DNA from: CAZBWE01 sp964581905
GTDB lineage: Bacteria; Planctomycetota; Phycisphaerae; Sedimentisphaerales; Anaerobacaceae
Length of the DNA stretch: 10,137 nucleotides
Assembly (NCBI GenBank): GCA_964581905.1
Contig: CAZOQJ010000085.1
Location: 1-10,137 of the forward strand
Reading direction: 5' to 3'
Shown here piece by piece: positions 1 through 6,517 of the stretch (positions are counted from its first letter, which is position 1; each line of letters begins with the position of its first letter). The position numbers were made by a program, and so were the translations under genes. The notes under the pieces were generated by a model. That model saw only the letters and a program-made list of their open reading frames with translations. It had not been told where the DNA came from and did not search any database.

Positions 1-371
1 AAGCTGTTGCAGGCGGGCACAACATTTCGGCTCATCGCGAGTATCAAAGCCATTGTGTGTTCGGCGGCGCTGAGGGTGTTACCGCCGGGAGTATTCATTA
101 CCAGTATTCCTTTTCTGGTGGCCTCCGGAACGTCGATGTTATCTACGCCGACCCCGGCCCGGGCAATCCCTTTTAGCTTGCCGGGATTGGCCAGGACCTT
201 GGCGGTAACCTTTGTGCCGCTCCGAACAATTAGGCCATCATGCTCACCGATAATCTTGGCGAGTTCGTCCTCACTTATACCCGTTTTAACAACCGGCTCA
301 ACGCCTTCTGTCAAATTGAGCAGGTCAATACCTTCCTGTGCAAGTTTGTCTGTAATCAGAACCTTAATCAT
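1..371 (-). CDS. serA: D-3-phosphoglycerate dehydrogenase, N-terminal part (cut by window edge)
   Basis: Catalyses the NAD-dependent oxidation of 3-phosphoglycerate, the first step of cytoplasmic serine synthesis. Translating the minus strand from the ATG at 371-369 gives 123 codons with no stop before the left edge. It begins MIKVLITDKLAQEGIDLL, continues with GEHDGLIVRSGTKVTAKVL, then GIARAGVGVDNIDVPEAT and GILVMNTPGGNTLSAAEH. These are the N-terminal substrate-domain and hinge motifs of the D-2-hydroxyacid dehydrogenase family, and the LIVRSGTKVT and GRAGVGVDNID-type blocks are typical of SerA. The NAD-binding GxGxxG motif, the catalytic Arg/Glu/His and any ACT domain would lie outside the window. 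A good Shine-Dalgarno (GGAG, plus-strand 379-382) sits 7 nt upstream of the ATG. The gene follows the DUF2752 gene by 38 bp on the same strand and may be transcribed with it. Other members of the dehydrogenase family are possible but less likely. Confidence 0.93.
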   Translation of the reverse strand, partial: MIKVLITDKLAQEGIDLLNLTEGVEPVVKTGISEDELAKIIGEHDGLIVRSGTKVTAKVLANPGKLKGIARAGVGVDNIDVPEATRKGILVMNTPGGNTLSAAEHTMALILAMSRNVVPACNS

Positions 372-409
372 TGTGGAACTCCAAAAAAACCATACTCTTT
401 TTTCTTTTA

Positions 410-883
410 TTACTGGCCCCTTGCCGCCAGTGCCCGAGCTAATGTTACCGCCCAACCGCAGGCAATAATAACCAGCAGGGCAAGGATTATATATCTTATT
501 TTAACTTGAGCGAAAAAACGCCTAATAAATTCAAAATATACCCCAAAAATGGCTGTAAATAAAGCCAAAAATGCCACCACAACTGCGATGCTGTACAATA
601 GAGCTCCCGCGGGCTGGATATAGAACGCCTCGAAGATTTTGCCTTGACTGAAGGCAAGTAGCGAAGTTATCATCCCGCAGGTTGGGCACGGATAACCGGT
701 TCGTTGCTTGAATCCACAGGGCATAAGCCACCGGCCGATATCGATTTTATAATGTCCTGCCAGTGCAAATAGGCCGAATGTTGCGGCAATCCCTAAGAAG
801 GCAGCCCCGGCTATAATCCGCTGCTGATTCGTGGCACGGCAGAAAAAGTTCTGCTTATTATTTAGTTGTTGGTTTGGCAGCAT
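410..883 (-). CDS. DUF2752 family membrane protein
   Basis: A 157-residue protein of unknown function. The fingerprint is GYPCPTCGMITSLLAF at about residues 64-78, the CPxCGxT-type motif of the DUF2752 family, which are small predicted inner-membrane proteins of bacteria. Three hydrophobic segments are visible at about residues 22-43, 91-117 and 130-148. The CPTCG motif follows the first segment, and a further Cys at 56 lies close by. The start was chosen at 883 because the preceding in-frame stretch, back to 1132, is antisense to the start of the divergent phosphatase gene. The ribosome site is weak. A possible promoter upstream would leave almost no leader. The two motif cysteines could bind metal or be redox active, but this is not established. 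The family is fairly certain; the role is unknown. Confidence 0.8.
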   Translation of the reverse strand: MLPNQQLNNKQNFFCRATNQQRIIAGAAFLGIAATFGLFALAGHYKIDIGRWLMPCGFKQRTGYPCPTCGMITSLLAFSQGKIFEAFYIQPAGALLYSIAVVVAFLALFTAIFGVYFEFIRRFFAQVKIRYIILALLVIIACGWAVTLARALAARGQ

Positions 884-902
884 AATTAGACTAAAATAAG
901 AT
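874..902 (+). promoter_or_regulatory. candidate promoter for the phosphatase gene
   Basis: TTGGCA (874-879), a 17-nt spacer and TAAGAT (897-902) point towards the phosphatase start at 954. It overlaps the candidate minus-strand promoter, so the two transcription units would diverge from a common region of about 70 bp. Both boxes are imperfect, so support is weak. Confidence 0.25.
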
Positions 903-921
903 AATGTTGTAGTTTTGTCAA
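893..921 (-). promoter_or_regulatory. candidate sigma-70-type promoter for the DUF2752-serA unit
   Basis: Read on the minus strand, TTGACA (921-916) is followed by a 17-nt spacer and TATTTT (898-893). Transcription would start near 886, only about 3 nt before the ATG at 883. The mRNA would then be leaderless or nearly so, which fits the weak ribosome site. The -35 is a perfect consensus match and the -10 is fair. This is a single match by eye and could be chance. Confidence 0.35.
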
Positions 922-953
922 GATTAAGCGAATGTGCTTTACGGGATACCAAA

Positions 954-1766
954 ATGGTTTTAGAGCAGAGAAATTTGAGCATGATGCTGGAAACAGCCAT
1001 TGTAGCAGCGAGGCTGGCCGGCCAGCGTGCTATGGAAGAAATCAACTTTATCAAGGCCACGGTAAAAAACGCATCTGAGCTGGTAACGCAGGCCGATACG
1101 CGATGCCAGCAGATAATTATCGACAGAATCAAGGAGACCTATCCGGACCACGGCTTTATTGCCGAGGAAGGCGTCGAGGGCAAATTATTTAAACAGCCGC
1201 CCCGTGGAGCGGAGCCTGTCTGGTGGCTCATTGACCCGATAGATGGTACCAACAATTTTGCGCACCGTATGTTGTTTTTTACCGTTAGTATCGCAGCAAT
1301 GTATCAGGGCAGGTCGATTGTAGGCGTGGTTTTTGAGCCGGCCACGGAATCGATGTTCACCGCCGTTGAAGGCGGCGAGGCACAACTAAATGGCAGACGT
1401 ATCACAGCGAGCGAAGACAAGATGGATGAGTTTTCGAGCGTTGGTCTGGACAGCCATTTTCATAGTGAAGTTCCTGCCTGGGCCGGAGAGATTATGAAGA
1501 GAACAAGATTTCGCGTTCTGGGCACAACTGCATTACAATTAGCATACGTTGCAAATGGTGGGCTTATTGCTACTATTGCTCATGACCAGAAGCTATGGGA
1601 TATTGCGGCAGGGGCCTTCATTGCAGAAGCTGCGGGAGCTGTTGTAAGTGATTGGCAGGGGGGTAAAATCTTTCCGGTTGATTTGGACGGCTACGAAGGC
1701 GATAGATTTAGGATATTAGCTGCCAACAAAAAAGTCCACGCAGAGCTACTTGAACTCCTAAAATAA
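954..1766 (+). CDS. inositol monophosphatase family protein (SuhB/HisN-like)
   Basis: A 270-residue cytoplasmic Mg-dependent phosphatase of the IMPase/FIG superfamily. It has the usual length and all expected metal motifs: the VTQAD strand-turn (44-48), the IAEEG glutamates (71-72), DPIDGTNNFAH (94-104) with Asp94 and Asp97, and LWDIAAG (214-220) with Asp216. The C-terminal GAVVSDWQGG block also matches SuhB-type enzymes. The substrate could be inositol phosphate, histidinol phosphate (HisN), a nucleotide phosphate (CysQ-like) or a sugar phosphate, and sequence alone does not decide. The ATG at 954 gives the standard N-terminus. A TTG at 915 would add 13 residues that look out of place, and the ATG at 981 is a shorter alternative. 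No strong Shine-Dalgarno precedes 954. It is divergent from the DUF2752 gene, and 29 bp separate it from the next gene downstream. Confidence 0.9.
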   Translation: MVLEQRNLSMMLETAIVAARLAGQRAMEEINFIKATVKNASELVTQADTRCQQIIIDRIKETYPDHGFIAEEGVEGKLFKQPPRGAEPVWWLIDPIDGTNNFAHRMLFFTVSIAAMYQGRSIVGVVFEPATESMFTAVEGGEAQLNGRRITASEDKMDEFSSVGLDSHFHSEVPAWAGEIMKRTRFRVLGTTALQLAYVANGGLIATIAHDQKLWDIAAGAFIAEAAGAVVSDWQGGKIFPVDLDGYEGDRFRILAANKKVHAELLELLK

Positions 1767-1782
1767 TTTTAGTGCTATTTCG

Positions 1783-1788
1783 AAAGGA
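1783..1788 (+). promoter_or_regulatory. Shine-Dalgarno fixing the start at 1796
   Basis: AAAGGA lies 7 nt before the ATG at 1796. It supports this start over in-frame upstream non-ATG codons and places the signal helix at the very N-terminus. Confidence 0.6.
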
Positions 1789-1795
1789 ATCTGCG

Positions 1796-2791
1796 ATGTA
1801 TGGTAAGAGATTATTTTTATTTGTCGCTATTTTCTCGGCTATTTTTGGCATAGCCATGGTTTCGATTACTAATGAGGAGTTAAGTTTAACAATCGAAGGA
1901 CTTGATGAGTCAAATCCACCGCAAATAAAGGGCAAAGACAATCTTGTAATCACAATTGCAGGTCAAAGCGATACCGAAGCGCAGGACATATCAGTTACCT
2001 GCGATACAGGAAAACTCAAACAATTAAAAGAACCGGATAAATATCTCTTTACCTTTACCGCTGAATCGGATGTAAGTACTATCAGTCTTAATGTCGATAA
2101 GGAAATTGTCTATCAGCTTGTTCTATTCTATATTACCGAAACAGATACTGTTATTATATTTGGCCTGGATAAAGAAGCCCTTGCAGCATCACAGCCGAGT
2201 TCTGAATCGCAACTACAGACTCAACCTAACCAGCAAATAGCCAACTCACAAAACACTAGGCCCGAGAAAATTTATTCTGCAGGTATGTCCGCTGGCCAAA
2301 CAGCCGGAATGGAAGGTTTTCCCGACCCGAATTTGTATCCTGATTTGGACAGCAATGATATAGTTAATTTTTTTGATTTTGCAATATTCGCTAATAACTG
2401 GCAAAAATCCGGAAGCGGCCTCGATGGTGATTTTGATGATAGCGGAGCAGTTGATAATAACGATTTAGCAACTCTGGCCTTTTTCTGGCTGAGCGGCCCT
2501 CCGCCGTTAGATGTCTTCGAATCGTTCAAGGCAGCTTTATTAGCTGATGATGTCAATGAGGCAGTTAGTTTCTTTGCTGAAGTATCAGCAGAGAATTATC
2601 GGCTGTTTCTGGAGCAGCTTCGGCCATATTTTACGCAAATGGTCAGCGAAATGGGCGAACTTGTCTTTATAAGATTTGATACCGATATGGCGATGTACGA
2701 CCTTTTACGTGAGGAGAATGGAGATACATACGGATATCCTGTAGCTTTCGTCAGAGACGAAATGAACCAGTGGAAAATCTATGATTTTTAG
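1796..2791 (+). CDS. secreted protein with dockerin-type-I-like calcium loops and a C-terminal NTF2-like tail
   Basis: A 331-residue protein of unknown function. An N-terminal signal or anchor helix covers about residues 4-22 (RLFLFVAIFSAIFGIAMV). A predicted beta-rich domain covers about 28-125. A low-complexity Gln/Ser/Asn linker follows at about 130-155. Then come two EF-hand-like loops: DLDSNDIVNFFDF at 183-195, with Asp at positions 1, 3 and 12, and DFDDSGAVDNNDL at 212-224, each followed by a helix ending in W (FANNW, FFWL). This pair is the dockerin-type-I-like signature often seen in planctomycete exported proteins. The last 90 residues (FKAALLADDVNEAVSFF to NQWKIYDF) resemble small NTF2/SnoaL-like stress domains, seen here only by pattern. 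The ATG at 1796 is preceded by AAAGGA (1783-1788), which decides the start. The stop overlaps the Shine-Dalgarno of the next gene. No partner cohesin is visible in the window. Confidence 0.75.
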   Translation: MYGKRLFLFVAIFSAIFGIAMVSITNEELSLTIEGLDESNPPQIKGKDNLVITIAGQSDTEAQDISVTCDTGKLKQLKEPDKYLFTFTAESDVSTISLNVDKEIVYQLVLFYITETDTVIIFGLDKEALAASQPSSESQLQTQPNQQIANSQNTRPEKIYSAGMSAGQTAGMEGFPDPNLYPDLDSNDIVNFFDFAIFANNWQKSGSGLDGDFDDSGAVDNNDLATLAFFWLSGPPPLDVFESFKAALLADDVNEAVSFFAEVSAENYRLFLEQLRPYFTQMVSEMGELVFIRFDTDMAMYDLLREENGDTYGYPVAFVRDEMNQWKIYDF

Positions 2792-2801
2792 GAGTTTCCC
2801 A

Positions 2802-3125
2802 ATGCGGGCTGAAAACAAAAAGACCGCACTAATTATAACCCTGACCGTGAGTGCATTTGTAGTTGGTATAATACCTTGGCTGCTCCTTGTATCCGAAAAA
2901 ACGAGAGTCTCCGTCAAGTGGTTAGGTGAGATTTACTTCCAGCGTTGGGGGTGGCTTCTCGTTTTATGCTTCGCCGGTTATGCCCTAAAGGAAACACGGG
3001 GCTGGAATATTGTTCCCAAGTCTCTGAAAACGATAGCTGTGATTTTTTTGCTGATTGTGCTGGTTTGGGCTGCAATATGGTTTCTGCTTACAGTATTTGG
3101 CTATATAACTTCCACTATAACGTAA
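2802..3125 (+). CDS. small hypothetical membrane protein, three predicted helices
   Basis: A 107-residue protein that I do not recognise. It starts MRAENKKTAL and has hydrophobic segments at about residues 9-31 (LIITLTVSAFVVGIIPWLLLV), 50-62 and 76-100. The short loops are charged (SEKTRVSVK, KETRGWN). No enzymatic motif is visible. The ATG at 2802 is preceded by GGAG (2791-2794) at a good distance. That GGAG overlaps the stop codon of the previous gene, so the two genes are very probably translated from one message. An in-frame ATG at 2781 would add seven residues and lies inside the previous gene, making it less likely. It could be a small accessory subunit for the neighbouring exported proteins, but nothing in the sequence shows this. 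Confidence 0.7.
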   Translation: MRAENKKTALIITLTVSAFVVGIIPWLLLVSEKTRVSVKWLGEIYFQRWGWLLVLCFAGYALKETRGWNIVPKSLKTIAVIFLLIVLVWAAIWFLLTVFGYITSTIT

Positions 3126-3187
3126 AAGAGAACATGTTCGTCATGAAAAATAGTCTAAACACATTTACATCTGACTTGATTTGGATT

Positions 3188-3192
3188 AGGAG
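3188..3192 (+). promoter_or_regulatory. Shine-Dalgarno fixing the start of the PLC-like gene
   Basis: AGGAG lies 7 nt before the ATG at 3200. This decides the start: the reading frame stays open upstream to 2945, but that stretch overlaps the small membrane protein gene and would bury the signal peptide 85 residues inside the protein. Confidence 0.8.
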
Positions 3193-3199
3193 TATTACT

Positions 3200-6100
3200 A
3201 TGAGAAACAACATAAAGATATTCGTTATTATTGCAGCAATCTTCGGCTGGGGTACTCAAGCATATGCTTGGTGTGGCAAATACACTCACACATCCCTAAC
3301 AGAAAAGGCTATTTTTAACAACAATCAGTCGGTCTTGGACGAATATATCAAGACGCAATTAAATATAGAGCAGGGTTTGAGTTGCGAGCTATCATTGGAT
3401 CAATCAACCATACCTGAACCCGACCGTATACCGACCAACCAATTGGAAGAACGGATATCATCGATATTGCCACCGAATCCTTCTGTCATGGATTTGTTGA
3501 AAGCCGGCTCACATTTGGAGGATGTTCCTACCCCAAGGTCCAAACATCACTTTCATGACCCATATCGTGATGCGGGCATAGATAACAAGACAGAGCACCC
3601 TAGTTGGGCAGCTGCCTTTAAGACTGCAACATATGTTTGGTATTGGGGAGATAATTTGTTTGATTTAACTGGAGCATTGTGTCTGAAGAGAGCGTTAGGT
3701 ACAGAAGACCCCAAGTGGGAGGAAGAATACGAAAACTATTTCGCGTGGCCGGATACAAGAGACTATTTTTATAGGGCATTGACGCAGGAATCCGAATCGG
3801 CAAGAGAACATTATCTTGCCCTGACATTTTTGACACTTGGACATGTGTTGCATCTTCTGGAGGATATGAGTGTACCGGCACATGTGAGAAACGATTTTAT
3901 AGAAGCGCATTTTCGGGGACTCTATCCCGGTGGCATAGGTAATCCGTTAGAATCGTGGGCTGAGGAACAGATTAAAGATAATGGAGGTAACATACCATCT
4001 GATTGGCTGAACGGCTGGACACCACAGGCTAAAGTTTTCTCGGAACTTGCTCACTACTGGGATGTGAACGATTATATTGGCCAATATGTGGGTTCCTCTC
4101 CTTTGTCTAATTGGGGCCTATCAGAGCAAACCGATTATCAGTTTCTTTCAAAAAGTACAATCTTCAGGAAAAATGACGGCACAAAATATTATTTTCCTCA
4201 TCCTGATGCCAACAATACGAGCGAGCATATTGATACGGAGGTATATCTCTGGGGACTTGTCACTGTTGATCACAGGTATATCAGCGGATACGATATTACT
4301 CATCTGGCCAGAACAAAGTTTACCCAAAAATATGCATATTTGGCCGGAATTCCATATCCCATAGAGACAGTAGCATATCATACGACCTTTGATGAAGCTG
4401 TTTATGAAGATTACGCTAAGGTAACTATGCCTCGGACTATTGATTACGCCACGGGTCTTTCTAATTATTTTTTCCGCGGAAGATTAAATGCTGAACAAGT
4501 AGGACAAAACGGCAACGATATAATACTAACTATTACCAACACATCCGAGAATTCGGGTGTCCCGCAAACCTTAAAAGGCGGTACATTTGAGCTATATTGG
4601 GATGGTTTTACTGGCAATAGAACCAAAATTAACGATTTTACAGTTTATGAACCAGCCCCTTCGAGTAATCCCTGGAATTCGGAGACCAGCACGTTGGCTT
4701 ATAACCAGTTTACCGAGGCGCATTTTATCATACCAACCCCGCCTCCAGGGTTAGACATATTACAATATGTCCTAGTTTATAAAGGCAACATCTGCCAAGG
4801 CCCTAATGTTCCTGACCTTGATGACCAAAACGCTATAGCTACTCTCGTTGTAGAACCTTCCTTTCCTAACAATGATTGCTGTTGTTTTTTGAATCCAAAT
4901 ATAAGATGGGATTGTTCAACTAGTTATAACATAGGAGATATAGTAGAGAGTTTTGGACCTTCTGCATGGGATCCTCAGATCACTTATGATTTAGGGAGTA
5001 GTGTCCAATATTGGGATTCTTATCCTTATGCTCATCAAGGATTTTATTGTAGCAAAGCAGATAATAATCTTAATCATCATCCTACTGATACTGATTGGTG
5101 GACAAGGGCAAGTTCATCTGTAGGTACAGGAACTTTAGGATTTTATCGCAGCAAAGCAGATAATAACATTAGCCATCATCCGATTGATAGTAATTGGTGG
5201 AAAAAGGTTTCAAATACAGGTTCTTGTGATAATCCTAATTGGAATGCTTGGCCTGGATATGGAGGGATTGGTAAAACCCCAAAATTTATAACAGTAGTTT
5301 TTCAGGGAATTACCCTTTGTACTGAATACTGGGATTGTACTTCTACTTTCCCTCAAAATCCGCCCGGGCCAGATCGTATTTTTGTGCTTCAACAAGTTTC
5401 TGGATGTGGATATCGTTGTACCACACAGCCGACATTATTTTATATTGATGGTCTCAAAGTCCGAGGCCGATATGAAGTTTCAGTATATTTATCAAAATCA
5501 CAAATTATGCTAAACGTAGTTGCATGCCCTATTCCATGGGAATCAGGTCAGTCTTATCAAATTGATGATTGGGTAATATGCTGGTCTGGAGATGATGACG
5601 ATGCTTATGCAATATATACTTGTTTATACGCACATATCTCAACAGAAGACAATAAACCTGGAGGAGATATTGACTCTTGGCATTCTACCTATACTTATAA
5701 TATAGGTAATCTTGTAAGATACTATAGTTCAGGTGCATATCGTCATTATCGTAGTCTACAAAATAATAATCATAATCACTCGCCTCTTGATCCTAATTGG
5801 TGGGAGATGATAGATTATCCTTGGATGATGATTTGCAGAGGTTCTGAAAATTTATGGTGTTCCTGGATGGGAGATGATTGCGGAGCACTTTCTAAGAGGC
5901 ATCTATTTTATTCTCCTAATTCATATTCATGTGTAACTTTTGGGACTCAAATTGATAATTCTTTTTCTCAATGTCGTAATAGGTGGCAAGATCGTAATTG
6001 TGGTTATGGAGGCACAGCAATAATTGAGCCGGGAGGGATTGATATTAGTTTTTGGACAGTTGACCATTCTTATGTGTCAGGAGATATGGTTATAGGTTCT

Positions 6101-6211
6101 GATGAGCAACGATATATTTGCAAATTAGGCCATATTTCTACATATGATGATATGCCTATTATAGGGACAAATTGGCAGACATATTGGTGGCTTTTGACAG
6201 GTTGTTACTAA
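3200..6211 (+). CDS. secreted zinc phospholipase C/P1-nuclease-like protein with C-terminal carbohydrate-binding-like repeats
   Basis: A 1003-residue exported protein. Residues 1-23 form a signal peptide ending AYA, so the mature protein would begin with Trp24, followed by WCGKYTHTSLTEKA. This resembles the mature N-termini of bacterial zinc phospholipases C, where Trp1 binds zinc. Further candidate ligands are His30, Asp108 (SHLEDVP), His117/His119 (KHHFHD), and GHVLHLLEDMSVPAH with His218, Asp222 and His228. The last three keep the HxxxD and D+6 His spacing of the PLC/S1-P1 fold. His237 and Glu251 may complete the set. At about 410-427, PRTIDYATGLSNYFFRG resembles a block seen after such domains in other bacteria. 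A beta-rich region follows to about 555. The tail (560-1003) holds CBM5/12-like modules (ITYDLGSSVQYW, YTYNIGNLVRYY, terminal HISTYDDMP..NW) and two Cys-rich segments. The substrate, lipid or nucleic acid, is unknown. The tail is AT-richer than the head. Confidence 0.75.
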   Translation: MRNNIKIFVIIAAIFGWGTQAYAWCGKYTHTSLTEKAIFNNNQSVLDEYIKTQLNIEQGLSCELSLDQSTIPEPDRIPTNQLEERISSILPPNPSVMDLLKAGSHLEDVPTPRSKHHFHDPYRDAGIDNKTEHPSWAAAFKTATYVWYWGDNLFDLTGALCLKRALGTEDPKWEEEYENYFAWPDTRDYFYRALTQESESAREHYLALTFLTLGHVLHLLEDMSVPAHVRNDFIEAHFRGLYPGGIGNPLESWAEEQIKDNGGNIPSDWLNGWTPQAKVFSELAHYWDVNDYIGQYVGSSPLSNWGLSEQTDYQFLSKSTIFRKNDGTKYYFPHPDANNTSEHIDTEVYLWGLVTVDHRYISGYDITHLARTKFTQKYAYLAGIPYPIETVAYHTTFDEAVYEDYAKVTMPRTIDYATGLSNYFFRGRLNAEQVGQNGNDIILTITNTSENSGVPQTLKGGTFELYWDGFTGNRTKINDFTVYEPAPSSNPWNSETSTLAYNQFTEAHFIIPTPPPGLDILQYVLVYKGNICQGPNVPDLDDQNAIATLVVEPSFPNNDCCCFLNPNIRWDCSTSYNIGDIVESFGPSAWDPQITYDLGSSVQYWDSYPYAHQGFYCSKADNNLNHHPTDTDWWTRASSSVGTGTLGFYRSKADNNISHHPIDSNWWKKVSNTGSCDNPNWNAWPGYGGIGKTPKFITVVFQGITLCTEYWDCTSTFPQNPPGPDRIFVLQQVSGCGYRCTTQPTLFYIDGLKVRGRYEVSVYLSKSQIMLNVVACPIPWESGQSYQIDDWVICWSGDDDDAYAIYTCLYAHISTEDNKPGGDIDSWHSTYTYNIGNLVRYYSSGAYRHYRSLQNNNHNHSPLDPNWWEMIDYPWMMICRGSENLWCSWMGDDCGALSKRHLFYSPNSYSCVTFGTQIDNSFSQCRNRWQDRNCGYGGTAIIEPGGIDISFWTVDHSYVSGDMVIGSDEQRYICKLGHISTYDDMPIIGTNWQTYWWLLTGCY
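5039..5200 (+). repeat. tandem duplication inside the PLC-like gene (two 63-bp copies)
   Basis: Copy 1 (5039-5101) encodes GFYCSKADNNLNHHP then TDTDWW. Copy 2 (5138-5200) encodes GFYRSKADNNISHHP then PIDSNWW in the same frame. The DNA is closely similar, including a shared AGCAAAGCAGATAATAA. A more diverged third copy lies at 5741-5803 (RHYRSLQNNNHNHSP then LDPNWW). Each unit looks like the latter half of a CBM5/12-like module, with aromatic residues that could contact sugar. The first two probably arose by recent duplication. Confidence 0.8.
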
Positions 6212-6300
6212 AATGTCTTGTTGTGGCAAAAATCGGCCTTAAGCAGGAAAAGTTGCGTTTTTAGCCTAAAAATGAGGTTTTAAGTATTTGCAAAACCAAA
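6212..6300. other. start of the convergent gene-free gap, no clear element
   Basis: This is the first part of the 340-bp gap between the convergent PLC-like and GspK-like genes. It is AT-rich. A 7-bp inverted repeat, TTTTTAG and CTAAAAA, is separated by one base, so it cannot form a normal terminator loop. I see no convincing intrinsic terminator for either gene and no gene. Confidence 0.5.
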
Positions 6301-6508
6301 AAGTCAATTTACTTCGTCATTAAGTCAACTTGATTTGTCGCTAAGTCGATTTACTTTGTCATTAAGTAAGTTTACTTTGTCGTTTGGCAGCTTGCGCAGC
6401 CGTTAAGTCAATTTACTTTATCGTTAAGTAAATTTGCTTTTCCGTTAAGTCGGTTTACTTTGCCATTCAGCAGCGTGCGCAGCCATAAAGTAAGCCTACT
6501 TTGTCGAT
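6301..6508. repeat. array of eight 21-bp direct repeats with two related 20-bp interruptions
   Basis: Units of 21 bp start at 6301, 6322, 6343, 6364, 6405, 6426, 6447 and 6488. Most share the core AAGTNNNTTTACTT followed by TGTC or a variant and ending in TT. After unit 4 and after unit 7 there is a 20-bp segment (6385-6404 and 6468-6487). The two segments share TGCGCAGCC and a preceding CAGC. The order is therefore 4 units, segment, 3 units, segment, 1 unit. Several units are small inverted repeats; unit 4 holds AAGTAA-GT-TTACTT. There are no spacers of varied sequence, so it is not CRISPR. Stop codons and frame changes make a protein-coding role unlikely. It could be a minisatellite, a protein-binding cluster or part of a dispersed genomic repeat. 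Confidence 0.9.
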
Positions 6509-6517
6509 AAATCGGTC

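Noticed and set aside
7..509. Open frames on the plus strand over the left end
   Set aside because: They are antisense to serA, whose minus-strand translation gives clear family motifs.
884..1132. An 83-residue N-terminal extension of the DUF2752 protein
   Set aside because: The extension is antisense to the conserved phosphatase start and contains no family motif; the ATG at 883 puts the first helix in its normal place.
3130..3139. GAACATGTTC palindrome as an operator
   Set aside because: A 10-bp palindrome is common by chance, and the spacing does not match the GAAC-N4-GTTC LexA site.
2945..3199. An earlier start for the PLC-like protein
   Set aside because: It would overlap the small membrane protein gene and bury the signal peptide. 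A strong Shine-Dalgarno precedes 3200.
6246..6276. Intrinsic terminator
   Set aside because: The TTTTTAG/CTAAAAA inverted repeat has a one-base loop and an AT-only stem end, so it is not a credible terminator hairpin.
6302..6407. A short protein with seven-residue repeats (SQFTSSL, SKFTLSF type) read through the 21-bp array
   Set aside because: 21 bp keeps frame, so open stretches are expected. There is no start codon or ribosome site, and the 20-bp segments break the frame.
6301..6508. CRISPR array
   Set aside because: The repeats are directly joined, with no unique spacers, and no cas genes are visible.
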